Source: Bryobacterales bacterium (GTDB taxonomy: Bacteria; Acidobacteriota; Terriglobia; Bryobacterales; Bryobacteraceae). Taken from it: a stretch of DNA of 41,729 nucleotides. The notes under the pieces are model-generated. The model worked only from the letters and a program-made list of their open reading frames with translations. It did no database searches and was not told the origin of the DNA. Positions 32,100 through 40,811 of the stretch are shown here, one piece after another. The translations under genes and the position numbers were made by a program. Where the stretch lies: NCBI GenBank assembly GCA_020847975.1, contig JADLBD010000192.1:1-41729 (forward strand), read 5' to 3'. How positions within the stretch are numbered: position 1 is the first letter of the stretch; the number at the start of each line of letters is the position of its first letter.

Positions 32100-33413
32100 A
32101 TGCCTTTGCGCAAGCGGATGGAGCGGTACTTCGCCTTCGAGGAACTGCACACGAATTGGAGCGCGGAAGTGCTGGCCGGGGTGACCACGTTCGTGACGAT
32201 GGCCTACATTATCTTCGTGAATCCGGCGATTCTGAAGGATGCGGGAATGCCTGTTGCGGCCACCACGGTGGCCACGTGCCTGTCGGCGGCGTTTGGATCA
32301 ATTCTGATGGGAGTGCTGGCGCGCTACCCTATCGCGCTGGCTCCGGGCATGGGGCTGAACGCTTACTTCACTTACGCGGTGGTGAAGGGGATGGGCGTCG
32401 CCTGGGAAACGGCGCTGGGCGCGGTGCTGATTTCGGGCATTATCTTTCTGCTGCTGACTTTGGCCAGATTGCGGCAACTGATTCTCAGCGCGGTCCCGCC
32501 GGAATTGTACGCGGCGGTTGCGGCGGGGATCGGGCTGTTCATCGCCTTCATCGGCATGAAGAACGCGGGCCTGGTAGCGGCGAATCCGGCGACGCTGGTG
32601 ACGGTGGGGAACCTGCGCGACCCGAGCACGATTCTCTCGGCGGCGGGGCTGGTTCTCATCGGCGCTTTGATGGCGCGCGGGATCAACGCCGCCATGCTGT
32701 TGGGGATTGCCGTGATTACCGCAGCCGGCAGCGCGCTGGGCCTTGCGCATTGGACGCCCGGCACACAGGATATCCGGGCAATCTCGGGCACATGGCTGCA
32801 TCTCGATGTGCGCGGCACTTTGCAGCTTGGGCTTCTCGAGATCATCTTCGTATTCCTCTTTGTAGACCTGTTCGACAACATCGGCACGCTGGTGGGGGTG
32901 GGCAAGAAAGCGGGGTTGTTCGATGACGCCAACCGGATCCCGCGCGCGGGGCGGATTCTGACGGCCGATTCGCTGGCGACAATGTTCGGGTCGCTGGTGG
33001 GCACGTCCACCGTGGTCAGCTACATCGAAAGCGCGGCGGGCGTGGCGGCAGGCGGGCGCAGCGGGGTGACCGCGGTGGTAACGGGGTTGCTGTTTCTTGT
33101 GGCGGCCTTCCTGGCTCCCTGGTTTGGAGCCATCCCCGCGGCGGCGACCTCTCCCGCGCTCATACTTGTGGGCTCGCTGATGGTGTCTTATGCGGGGGAA
33201 ATCCGGTGGCACGATCCACTCATCGGAATCCCGGCCTTCCTGACCATCCTTTCGATTCCGCTGACTTTCAGCATCGCCAACGGACTGGCGTTCGGCTTCA
33301 TCTCGTACGCGCTGCTGCGGCTTGCGGCGGGACGGTACCGGGAAGTGAACTGGCTGGTATGGGTGCTGACGGCGCTGTTTCTTCTGCGGTTTGCGTATCT
33401 GGGGAAGGAATGA
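32100..33413 (+). CDS. NCS2-family purine permease (AzgA-like)
   Basis: A 437-residue polytopic membrane transporter. It begins with the AzgA-type block (ERYFAFEELHTNWSAEVLAG then VTTFVTMAYIIFVNPAIL) and has MGLNAYF, IGLFIAFIGMKNAGLV, LFDNIGTLVGVGKKAGLF and GTSTVVSYIESAAGVAAGGRSG in the order expected of the hypoxanthine/guanine/adenine H+ symporters. About 12-14 membrane segments are visible. Which base it prefers cannot be read. Divergent from gatB, with 28 bases between starts, and followed by the parvulin gene after 47 bases on the same strand. Confidence 0.9.
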   Translation: MPLRKRMERYFAFEELHTNWSAEVLAGVTTFVTMAYIIFVNPAILKDAGMPVAATTVATCLSAAFGSILMGVLARYPIALAPGMGLNAYFTYAVVKGMGVAWETALGAVLISGIIFLLLTLARLRQLILSAVPPELYAAVAAGIGLFIAFIGMKNAGLVAANPATLVTVGNLRDPSTILSAAGLVLIGALMARGINAAMLLGIAVITAAGSALGLAHWTPGTQDIRAISGTWLHLDVRGTLQLGLLEIIFVFLFVDLFDNIGTLVGVGKKAGLFDDANRIPRAGRILTADSLATMFGSLVGTSTVVSYIESAAGVAAGGRSGVTAVVTGLLFLVAAFLAPWFGAIPAAATSPALILVGSLMVSYAGEIRWHDPLIGIPAFLTILSIPLTFSIANGLAFGFISYALLRLAAGRYREVNWLVWVLTALFLLRFAYLGKE

Positions 33414-33460
33414 CACGCCGCCATTGCCGCGGTTCACGCTACGATAGATGCAAGATACCC

Positions 33461-34363
33461 ATGAAGTTTCTTTTCGTCTCTTTCACTTTTTGTTCGTCTG
33501 TACTTGTCTACGGACAGGCCAAACCCGCTGTTCCCGCAAGTCAGCCGAAGCCGGCCGCACCCGCCGCCTCCGCGGATCCGAACGCCATCGTCTTCAAGGT
33601 CGGCTCGGAGAGCTTTACACGGGCTCAGTTTGATCAGCTCATCGCGGCGCTGCCGGAGCGCGTGCAAGCCGAAGTGCGAGGTCCGCACAAGCGCAAACTG
33701 GCGGATCAGTTGGTGGAGTTGAAGGTTGCCTCCCAGGAGGCACGGCGCCGGAAACTCGAACTCGATCCCAAGGTGCGGCAGCAGATTGCGCTGCAAACGG
33801 ACAACCTGCTGGCCAACGCGCTGTTCATGGAGGTGTTGGACGCCACCAAGCCGACGGAAGCCGACGTGAAGGGCTACTACGAGACGCACAAATCGGAGTA
33901 CGAGCAGGTGAAGGCGCGCCACATCCTGATACGGTTCCAGGGTTCGCGCGTGCCGCTGCGGGCCAACACGAAGGACCTGACGGAGGCGGAAGCGCTGGCC
34001 AAGTGCCAGGAGTTGCAGAAGCGGCTCGCCGGCGGAGAAGATTTCGCGGCTGTGGCGAAGTCGGATTCCGACGATACGGGCTCGGGAGCCAATGGCGGAG
34101 ATCTGGGCTCCTTCAGCCATGGCCAGATGGTGCCGCAATTCGATGAAGCGGTGTTTTCGCTGCCCGTCGGCAAGGTAAGCGACCCGGTGAAAACTCCCTT
34201 CGGCTACCACCTCATCCAGGTGCAGGGGCACGACAACAAGAGCCTGGAAGAAGTGAAGCCGCAGATTGAGCAGAAGCTGAAGCCGGAACTTGCCAAGAAG
34301 CAGATTGACGCGCTGAAGAAGAGCACGACAATCACACTCGACGAGGCTTACTTCAGCAAATAA
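33461..34363 (+). CDS. Exported peptidyl-prolyl isomerase (parvulin, PpiC/SurA-like)
   Basis: A 300-residue protein with a short signal peptide (MKFLFVSFTFCSSVLVYGQ) and a Pro/Ala-rich linker (to about 45), then a SurA-like N-terminal helical part (FTRAQFDQLIAALPERVQAEV, LADQLVELKVASQEARRR) and one parvulin domain at about 150-265: VKARHILIRF, FAAVAKSDSDDTGSGANGGD, LGSFSHGQMVPQFDEAVFSL, TPFGYHLIQVQG. It probably helps fold outer-membrane or periplasmic proteins. The start is fixed by the signal peptide; the frame is open further upstream inside the permease gene. Followed after 11 bases by the D-cysteine desulfhydrase gene. Confidence 0.9.
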   Translation: MKFLFVSFTFCSSVLVYGQAKPAVPASQPKPAAPAASADPNAIVFKVGSESFTRAQFDQLIAALPERVQAEVRGPHKRKLADQLVELKVASQEARRRKLELDPKVRQQIALQTDNLLANALFMEVLDATKPTEADVKGYYETHKSEYEQVKARHILIRFQGSRVPLRANTKDLTEAEALAKCQELQKRLAGGEDFAAVAKSDSDDTGSGANGGDLGSFSHGQMVPQFDEAVFSLPVGKVSDPVKTPFGYHLIQVQGHDNKSLEEVKPQIEQKLKPELAKKQIDALKKSTTITLDEAYFSK

Positions 34364-34374
34364 GGGCAGCGGCC

Positions 34375-35382
34375 GTGCACCCCATTGACCGCAACCGGGC
34401 CGTGGACCGCTTCGAGGCGGTTCCCAGGCTCGCGTTGGGCCACTATCCGACGCCGTTGGAGAAGATGCCGCGCCTGCGGGCCGCGCTTGGCGGCGGGCCG
34501 AGGCTTTTCGTCAAGCGCGATGATTACACCGGTGCGGGTTTCGGCGGAAACAAGGTGCGCAAACTCGAGTATGTGCTGGCCGCGGCGCAGGCGGAAGGGG
34601 CTGATTCGGTGATCACCTGCGGCGGAGAGCGGTCAAATCACTGCCGCGTCACGGCCATGCTGGCGGCGAGGCTTGGCCTCGAGTGCACGCTGGTGCTGAA
34701 TGCGCCCGCCGGGGAAGGCGCCCGAAAGCCGGCCAGTCTTGCTATCGAAGAGATGGTTGGGGCGCGGATTGTCCGCGTGGCTGCGCGGGAGGAGCGGGCT
34801 CCGGCAATGGAACGGGCGGCGGAAGAACTGCGCGGCCAAGGCAGGCAGCCCATGGTCATCCCGCTGGGCGCGTCCACGCCGTTGGGAGCGCTCGGTTACG
34901 TCTCCGCCGCCTCCGAGCTTGCCTCACAAATGGCGGCGCGCGAATTGCGGTTCGACGCGATTTTCTTCTCCAGTTCTTCCGGTGGCACGCACGCCGGACT
35001 CGCCGCGGGGAAGGAATTGTTTCTGCACCCGGATACGCGGCTCATCGGAATCAGTCCGGACGACTCTTCCGGGAGCATCCAATCCACGGTGAGCGGCATC
35101 CTCGAAGGCATATCCGGGGAACTGGGAGTCGAACTGGATTGTGAACTTACCGTTCTCGATGAATATGTGGGCGAGGGTTACGGAGTGGAAAGCAGCGCCG
35201 GACGCGAAGCGCTGGAACTGGCGGCGCGGATGGAGGGCTTTCTGCTCGATCCTGTTTACACCGCCAAAGCGATGGCCGGCATGATCGATTGGATCCGCCA
35301 CGGCCGGCTTCCTTCCTCGGCCAATGTGCTGTTCTGGCACACCGGCGGCCAGATGGCTCTCTTTCACACCTGGCACGGCTGA
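34375..35382 (+). CDS. PLP-dependent D-cysteine desulfhydrase / ACC deaminase-family enzyme
   Basis: A 335-residue PLP enzyme of the tryptophan-synthase beta-like fold. The N-terminal LGHYPTPLEKMPRLRAALGG, the PLP-lysine motif YTGAGFGGNKVRKLEY, CGGERSNHCRVTAMLAARLGL, the phosphate loop SSSGGTHAGLAAGKEL and the C-terminal LFWHTGGQMALF are those of D-cysteine desulfhydrases and ACC deaminases. The first would turn D-cysteine to pyruvate, ammonia and H2S; ACC deaminase cannot be excluded, as these activities differ by few residues. The start is a GTG at 34375. It converges with the M36 peptidase gene (12 bases apart). Confidence 0.85.
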   Translation: MHPIDRNRAVDRFEAVPRLALGHYPTPLEKMPRLRAALGGGPRLFVKRDDYTGAGFGGNKVRKLEYVLAAAQAEGADSVITCGGERSNHCRVTAMLAARLGLECTLVLNAPAGEGARKPASLAIEEMVGARIVRVAAREERAPAMERAAEELRGQGRQPMVIPLGASTPLGALGYVSAASELASQMAARELRFDAIFFSSSSGGTHAGLAAGKELFLHPDTRLIGISPDDSSGSIQSTVSGILEGISGELGVELDCELTVLDEYVGEGYGVESSAGREALELAARMEGFLLDPVYTAKAMAGMIDWIRHGRLPSSANVLFWHTGGQMALFHTWHG

Positions 35383-35394
35383 GCGCAGCCTTTT

Positions 35395-38300
35395 TCAATC
35401 GTTCTTCACAATGACGTTGATGCCGTCGCTGACAATGCGCGGGAACTCATAGAGGATATTGCGGTCGTTGGCGACGAGGATGGCGATGGTATGCGGGCCG
35501 TTGGGAAGCCGCGTGGTGTCGAAGTCAAGTTCAAAGCCGATATTCGGGCAGGCGGGGACATCGGGGAGAGCGGCGCACTCCTCCGGCCGCGGCTTGCCAT
35601 AGGGCACGGTAGCGGCAACGAATCCGTCAATCAGCAGACGCACGGAGGTGATGCGCCCGGCCGGATCCCAGGCGTGACCCGTGATGCGCACCGTGCCGCT
35701 CAACACCTGGTTCTGGGTGGGCGCCACGAGAACGCCCTTCGGCGGATCGGTCTTGTCGTTCTTGACGGTAAAGGAAACGGGTTTCTCCGGAAGAAGGGTG
35801 TAGCGGCCGGATTCGTCCTGGACACGGATCTGGAGCGTGTGGCTGCCGTTGGAAATCGGGATGGAGCCGCTGCGCGTATCGAGGTTGAAGGTGAAGCCGA
35901 TGGCCGGGCAACCGGCGGCGGCGACCGAGGCGCAGATGTCGGTTCGCGAGGTTCCGTAGAGAGCGCGCCCGTAGGTGATTCCGTCTATGAGCACGTCAAC
36001 GGCGCTGATGAGGAGCTTCGCAGCGCCGGCGTAGCCGCGCACGGTGATTGCGCCCGAAACCTCAGCCCCGGCGGCGGGGGATTCGATGGCTCCAGTGGGA
36101 AGATTCGCCGGGCCAGGGGCCACCGTGAAGGTGCGCGGCTCTTCCGGGAAAGTGGACATGACGCCGCGCTGGTTGGTGGCGCGCAACTGGATGGTGTGTG
36201 TTCCCGGAGCGATATTGAGAAGGGTGGGATCGAGGATGCGGCGGAAGCCGACCGCCGGGCACTGCGGAAGGCGGTTCTGCGCGCAGTAGTCCGCGCGGGG
36301 CAGGCCGAATGCAGCGGTGGTGATGGCGCGCCCGTCGATGAGGATGTCGATACGGCGAAGGCGCGCTCCGGGATCGGCGTCATAGGCGATGCCCTGGACA
36401 ATGATGATGCCTTCCGTGTTCTCGCCGGCTTTCGGCAATTCGAGTTCCGCCACCGGGCCGCCCATGTTGGCGTAAGGCGGCTCCCAGATGATGACCGGGG
36501 CATTCTCGAGAGTTCCCGCGCCATCGTGAGTGCCCGGCAATTGGACAAAGGTTTCGTGGCCGTTGCTGAGGCCGACGGTGACGGTGGTGGTGGGGCATCC
36601 GAGGCCGCCGCCCTGCCCGCCCGCGGCCAGGTTCATGTTGCCGCCGCCGTATTGGAAAACGATGCGCCCATCGGCGAAAAGCGTAGCCGCGAAATTGAGC
36701 GGGCCGGGATCCTGGAACAGGGAGATGGGATTGGTTTCGGCCGCCCAGCGGAACGTCACCGAATTGCTCCCGGTGCTCATGTAGACATCCTCGTTCGGCT
36801 GCGCGAAGCCATTGGTGCGCATGTCCATCCACATGGGGGCAACGGCGGGCAGCAGCCGGAAAGAGGCGATGTCATTGCACGGAGTGAAGTCGCGCTGTCC
36901 GAAGACGAGAATGCCGTTCGAGTAGACGCGCACTTCGCTGTATTTCTGCTCAAAGAATGGGAACTCGAACGGCAGGGGAACAGCGGAGGAAGCAAGTTGA
37001 GAGCGAAGCCGCAAAGCCTGCTCGTTGGCGAAGCGGAAGGCCGGCGAGGCGAAGAACCCGGCGTAATCCGGCGATGTGGCGGCGCTGGCCTCCACCTGTT
37101 TCGGCCCCTGGCCGGTATCGGGATCGTTGTAATAGGCGGTGATGGTATCGCCGGGGATGAGGCCAAGGAAGCCGCTTCCGCGCGCGGCGGGCGTGTACCG
37201 GGTGGCGATTGCGCCCGTGTAGACGTAGCCCTGTTTGCGCAGCGTGACCTGCTGCAAATCGCCGGAAGTGGAGAGCAACTGCACGGTAGCGGTAGGTTTT
37301 GTGTAGTTGGCGTCATGAAGGACAATGCGCAGGGTCTCGCCGATGACGTACTTGTCCTCATAGAATTTCAGGGAACCTGTGGGAGAGGGCATGTCGTAGT
37401 TGGCGGAGATGTGAGCGGAGTCGCCGCTGCCGGTCTGCGCCAGCACGCCCATGCCGCGCTTGGCGAACCCGGCCCAGATCTGCTTCTGGCTCTCGCCGCG
37501 GAAATCCACCTGGTCGGCGAGGAGAATCGCGTCACGCATGTCGAGCATGGACGCCATAGGCGGAGCGAGCTTCATTCCATCCACGACGATGAGCCGCACG
37601 CGCCGGCGCCCTTCTTTCTCGCCCAACTGCTGGATGAGGTTGGCCCGCACTTCCCAGAGGGCTTCCATGAAGATCTCGCCGTCGGCGTGAACTTCCGGCT
37701 GCGGGATCACCTTGCCGAGTTGAGCGTAGGTGAGGGGATTGATTTCGGTGTTGGTCGAGTAGGGCCGGGTGCGGATGCCCGCGCCGATCTGGAAGAAGAG
37801 GTATTCGGCGAAAGGATAGACGCCGCCGGCGGGAGCGCCTTCGGCGACCGTGAACTCGAGGGCGAAGAAATCGCTGAGTGCCTCGCCCATGGAGCCGCCC
37901 TGGTAGGTGAAGTACATCTGCCGCGCCAGCCTCTTGCTGACGCCGTGCGTGTATTCGTGAAAGACCACTTCGGCGTCGAGGGAGCCGTCGGTGAAGAAGC
38001 CGGGCATCTGGCCGCCGATGCCCGGATTGATGTACATCAACATGCGGCCGGGGATCCCGTCATCTTCCGCTGAGGAGAATGCCGCATTATTCAACAATGG
38101 CGAGCCCGGCGCCGCCACGCCGAACTGGCTGTACGCGTAGACGGGATCTCCACCAACGCCGCCCTTCCCGAAGTTGTCGGCCTGATAGTTTCCGGCGGCT
38201 TCGTCGAAGCCCAGGGAGTAGAAGAGGTCGTGGGCGCGGTTGACGAGGTAAAACAGATTCGTGCCGGATGCGGCGGCGAAGTAAGTGGGCTCGGGCGCGC

Positions 38301-39285
38301 CAACGCCCATCTCGAGCGGGAAGCTGAAATCGAGGCTGTCCGAGGTCACGGTCTTCGGGCGCGGCGGGCAGTTGTCGAAGCCGACATTGCAGGAGATTCC
38401 GAGCGGGTTGGCGCCGGCGATGGCGTTGTTGCCGGCGGTGTCATTACCGCTCATCCAGCCGCGCGGGGAGGCGGCGGGGTCGCCGGAGAAGGACACCATC
38501 TTGCGGTCAGCGAAGGCCGGAGTCCCTTCGCGCGGATATCCGGGCCGCGGATTGGGGATTGGGTTCAGTTCGTAAACGAGGCCCTGGGGCCTGGCGGCGC
38601 TCTGGCCGAGAAGGAGGTTCTGTTTGCGCAGCACCTGTTCTCCCGCGCCGTCCACTACGGCGACGTAGGGGCTGACGCCGTCGGTATCGATGAGTTGGAA
38701 CTTCCAGGCCGGGCGGACGGTATCGCGCACGCCGTACCAGAGGAGTTGCCCGGGGATGTCTCCGGTGAACCGGCCACCTTCGAAGCGGAGTGTGCGGCCG
38801 TCGAAGGAGGCGCCTTTCTGGAAGGGCTGGAAGGCCCGGCCGGCCTTTTCGTTCACGGCGGTGGCGGCGGCGCGGACAGCCTTCATGGCCGAAGTGGCTT
38901 CGGGCAGCGCAGTGCCGGGCTGCGGCGGATTGAATAGCAGGCCGCCGGAGTTGATGACGCGGCCATCCCGATCGACATTCACCGCCCATTCGGCGTTTTC
39001 CACGTCCATTTGCTGAAAACGCTGGCGGTAAATGAGGTGAGTCACACCGTTGTGGGCGGTCTGATATTCCTTGTAGAGATAGACGCCGTCCAAAGCCTCC
39101 GGGCGAAGGCCGAGGGCGGGGGCTTGCGAACGAAGGAAATCCATGGCGATGGCCTGGCTGGGGCTGCCGCTGGCGGCGGTCAAAGCCTCTCCCGGCCGGA
39201 ACATGTGGATGCTGTGGGTGATGTCCTGGGCGGACAGAAAACCGGCGGCAGCGAGCAAAAAGAAAATGGATTCCCTTGTCGGCAT
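35395..39285 (-). CDS. Secreted M36 (fungalysin) metallopeptidase with three C-terminal Ig-like repeats
   Basis: A 1296-residue secreted protein. Signal peptide at about 1-20 (MPTRESIFFLLAAAGFLSAQ), then an FTP-type propeptide (YLYKEYQTAHNGVTHLIYRQ... to about 160), and the M36 catalytic domain with zinc motif HEYTH at 443-447 and GSMGEALSDFFALEF supplying the third ligand. A beta-rich middle follows (about 650-940). Three related Ig-like repeats of about 115 residues start near 942, 1061 and 1179; each has a GxIxVxGxAxD-type start, a VDxLIDG strand, CPAxGF and a GxHTIxxxxxD end. It probably digests extracellular protein. Start chosen for the signal peptide; the frame is open upstream. Length is far above normal M36 (about 600-800). 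Confidence 0.9.
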   Translation of the reverse strand: MPTRESIFFLLAAAGFLSAQDITHSIHMFRPGEALTAASGSPSQAIAMDFLRSQAPALGLRPEALDGVYLYKEYQTAHNGVTHLIYRQRFQQMDVENAEWAVNVDRDGRVINSGGLLFNPPQPGTALPEATSAMKAVRAAATAVNEKAGRAFQPFQKGASFDGRTLRFEGGRFTGDIPGQLLWYGVRDTVRPAWKFQLIDTDGVSPYVAVVDGAGEQVLRKQNLLLGQSAARPQGLVYELNPIPNPRPGYPREGTPAFADRKMVSFSGDPAASPRGWMSGNDTAGNNAIAGANPLGISCNVGFDNCPPRPKTVTSDSLDFSFPLEMGVGAPEPTYFAAASGTNLFYLVNRAHDLFYSLGFDEAAGNYQADNFGKGGVGGDPVYAYSQFGVAAPGSPLLNNAAFSSAEDDGIPGRMLMYINPGIGGQMPGFFTDGSLDAEVVFHEYTHGVSKRLARQMYFTYQGGSMGEALSDFFALEFTVAEGAPAGGVYPFAEYLFFQIGAGIRTRPYSTNTEINPLTYAQLGKVIPQPEVHADGEIFMEALWEVRANLIQQLGEKEGRRRVRLIVVDGMKLAPPMASMLDMRDAILLADQVDFRGESQKQIWAGFAKRGMGVLAQTGSGDSAHISANYDMPSPTGSLKFYEDKYVIGETLRIVLHDANYTKPTATVQLLSTSGDLQQVTLRKQGYVYTGAIATRYTPAARGSGFLGLIPGDTITAYYNDPDTGQGPKQVEASAATSPDYAGFFASPAFRFANEQALRLRSQLASSAVPLPFEFPFFEQKYSEVRVYSNGILVFGQRDFTPCNDIASFRLLPAVAPMWMDMRTNGFAQPNEDVYMSTGSNSVTFRWAAETNPISLFQDPGPLNFAATLFADGRIVFQYGGGNMNLAAGGQGGGLGCPTTTVTVGLSNGHETFVQLPGTHDGAGTLENAPVIIWEPPYANMGGPVAELELPKAGENTEGIIIVQGIAYDADPGARLRRIDILIDGRAITTAAFGLPRADYCAQNRLPQCPAVGFRRILDPTLLNIAPGTHTIQLRATNQRGVMSTFPEEPRTFTVAPGPANLPTGAIESPAAGAEVSGAITVRGYAGAAKLLISAVDVLIDGITYGRALYGTSRTDICASVAAAGCPAIGFTFNLDTRSGSIPISNGSHTLQIRVQDESGRYTLLPEKPVSFTVKNDKTDPPKGVLVAPTQNQVLSGTVRITGHAWDPAGRITSVRLLIDGFVAATVPYGKPRPEECAALPDVPACPNIGFELDFDTTRLPNGPHTIAILVANDRNILYEFPRIVSDGINVIVKND

Positions 39286-39291
39286 TGGTTG

Positions 39292-39297
39292 ATTGTA
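39292..39297 (-). promoter_or_regulatory. Putative leaderless -10 box of the M36 peptidase gene
   Basis: Minus-strand TACAAT separated by six bases from the ATG at 39285, with no ribosome site in between. The best of the leaderless-type candidates in this window. Confidence 0.4.
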
Positions 39298-39336
39298 GCG
39301 GAACCGGCGCCTGGGGCTCACGAGCAGCGGACCAAG

Positions 39337-39540
39337 GGATCTGTCATCGGGCATGCGCAGGGGAACCAACTGCTGCTTCTCACCACCGAGGGCGAACCGG
39401 CGGTGGCGGAAGCGAGCAGCGGCGGCTACAACGAGTTGCGCCGCTACATAGTGGCGGATACGTCCATGTGGACGCACCCGGGTCCGTTCGGGGAGGGCTT
39501 CTTCATCAAGGACGAGACGTTGGTTGCGCTATGGCGGTAG
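39337..39540 (+). pseudogene. C-terminal remnant of a PQQ-binding-like beta-propeller protein
   Basis: The frame ending at 39540 reads GSVIGHAQGNQLLLLTTEGE, then AEASSGGYNELRRYIVADTS, MWTHPGPFGEGFFIKDETLV and ALWR. This is the usual final blade of PQQ-like propeller proteins (a strand with LLLLTTEGE, a Tyr-rich turn, then W-THP and IKD-x-x-LALW). The first ~67 codons only are recognisable, upstream the frame runs into the region opposite the M36 gene start and does not continue the propeller. There is no fitting start codon or ribosome site, so this is probably the left-over 3' end of a gene cut by rearrangement near 39330. No other piece of it was found in the window. Confidence 0.5.
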
Positions 39541-39547
39541 GCGCGGG

Positions 39548-40180
39548 TCAGTTGGCGACCTCGACGACCTCCACGCCCTGTGGCACATCCAGGTGGAACA
39601 GTTTGTCATCGATGGGGGGATTCAAGCGTTCGTTGCGGAAGGTGAATTCCATGAGGGACTCATCCTGCCCCAGGACGCGGAGGCGGCTGATGCGGGAATC
39701 GGGGAGCAGCAGGAACTCCACCTCTCTATAAGGAGCTTTGTCCGACTTCGGCTTGGCGACAACCCAATGGCCGCCGCCCTCTTCGCGGACACGGTATTCG
39801 CGGAAATCGCGATTGAAGTCAAGGCGTCCGAGAAGGAAGGCGAGGGGCGCGCGCATGTCTTCGGTCTCCTTGAGCTTCGATCGTTCCATGCGGTTCGCCG
39901 CGGGGGTGTAGAAGTAGATGTCCTTGCCATCGGAGAGGAAGACCTTTTTGGTTGGCTGCTGGTAATCCCAACGCATCTTGCCGGGCTTGCGCAGATAGAG
40001 GACGCCGCTTTCGGTTCGTTTCGCAGTGGGCTGGGCGAGGAAGCTCATGGTCTGGGTGAAGTCGAGTTCGAGGGTGCGGACATTGTTATAGCGGTCTTCG
40101 ACCTTCTTCAGCGCCGGCATCAGATCGAATCCGGCAGCCGTCAACCCACCCGCGGACAGCAGTAGCAACAGGAACACCAT
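39548..40180 (-). CDS. lolA: Outer-membrane lipoprotein carrier protein LolA
   Basis: A 210-residue periplasmic protein with a signal peptide at 1-16 (MVFLLLLLSAGGLTAA; very short basic region) and the LolA fold: VEDRYNNVRTLELDFTQTM, GVLYLRKPGKMRWDY, KVFLSDGKDIYFYTPAANRMERS, FLLGRLDFNRDF, and a C-terminal SLMEFTFRNERLNPPIDDKLFHL. LolA carries lipoproteins from LolCDE to LolB, so it implies an outer membrane. GAGGAGG lies five bases before the ATG. Its 3' end converges on the propeller remnant; its start is divergent from greA across 128 bases. Confidence 0.88.
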   Translation of the reverse strand: MVFLLLLLSAGGLTAAGFDLMPALKKVEDRYNNVRTLELDFTQTMSFLAQPTAKRTESGVLYLRKPGKMRWDYQQPTKKVFLSDGKDIYFYTPAANRMERSKLKETEDMRAPLAFLLGRLDFNRDFREYRVREEGGGHWVVAKPKSDKAPYREVEFLLLPDSRISRLRVLGQDESLMEFTFRNERLNPPIDDKLFHLDVPQGVEVVEVAN

Positions 40181-40269
40181 AGCATCCTCCTCTTTATTTT
40201 CTCACCCCTGCTGGCTTGGACGCGCCCCGCCGTCATGCGGGTTCCCCGTTCCATCGAACGTTAACGGGC

Positions 40270-40275
40270 TATAAT
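40270..40275 (+). promoter_or_regulatory. Putative -10 box of greA
   Basis: A perfect TATAAT 33 bases before the greA ATG, in the divergent 128-base gap with lolA. The -35 region is only weakly recognisable, so this rests on the -10 match and its position. Confidence 0.4.
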
Positions 40276-40308
40276 GTGGCATTGGGGGCTTAGGTCCACG
40301 CTGACACA

Positions 40309-40779
40309 ATGGAAGAGCTGAAGAAAAAACTGCAAGAAGAAATCGCGACCCTCGAGTACGAACTGCGCAACGAGCTTCCCAAAGAAATTCTTCGTGCCCG
40401 CGCTCATGGCGACTTGAGCGAGAACGCGGAATACCATGCCGCCAAAGAGCGTCAACGCTATGTGGATGCCCGCCTGGCTCAACTGAAATCCCGGTTGCGC
40501 GAGTTTTCCATGGTCGACATGTCGAAGATACCGCACGACCGCGTGGGGCTGGGCTCGAAAGTTGTGTTGCTCGATCTCCAGAAGGACGTTAAGATTTCCT
40601 ATAAGCTGGTCACCAGTGAAGAGGCCGATGTGGCCAAGGGTTTCATTTCCACCTCCTCGCCGATCGGGCGCGGCCTGATCGGGAAGAAGGTGGGCGATGA
40701 GATCAAGATTCCTGTTCCGGGTGGTTTCAAGGAAGTGGAGATTCTCGAATTGACCACCATCCACGAGCAGGCGGATTAG
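40309..40779 (+). CDS. greA: Transcription elongation factor GreA
   Basis: A 156-residue GreA/GreB-type factor. The N-terminal antiparallel coiled coil carries the typical tip HGDLSENAEYHAAKERQ, with the acidic residues that reach the RNA-polymerase active site and trigger cleavage of backtracked RNA. The C-terminal FKBP-like domain has VGLGSKVVLLDLQ, SYKLVTSEEADVAKGFIS and SSPIGRGLIGKKVGDEIKIPVPGG. The GreA form is more likely than GreB by length and tip sequence. Followed by a CDP-alcohol phosphatidyltransferase gene after 32 bases. Confidence 0.94.
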   Translation: MEELKKKLQEEIATLEYELRNELPKEILRARAHGDLSENAEYHAAKERQRYVDARLAQLKSRLREFSMVDMSKIPHDRVGLGSKVVLLDLQKDVKISYKLVTSEEADVAKGFISTSSPIGRGLIGKKVGDEIKIPVPGGFKEVEILELTTIHEQAD

Positions 40780-40811
40780 CCGGCCGGCGGATCCGGTCGA
40801 AAGGACGCAGT

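Noticed and set aside
35491..38073. 860-codon open frame on the plus strand
   Set aside because: It lies wholly antisense to the M36 gene, which has clear domain motifs; long antisense frames are expected from GC-rich third positions. The product is Gly/Ala/Asp/Arg-rich with no motif.
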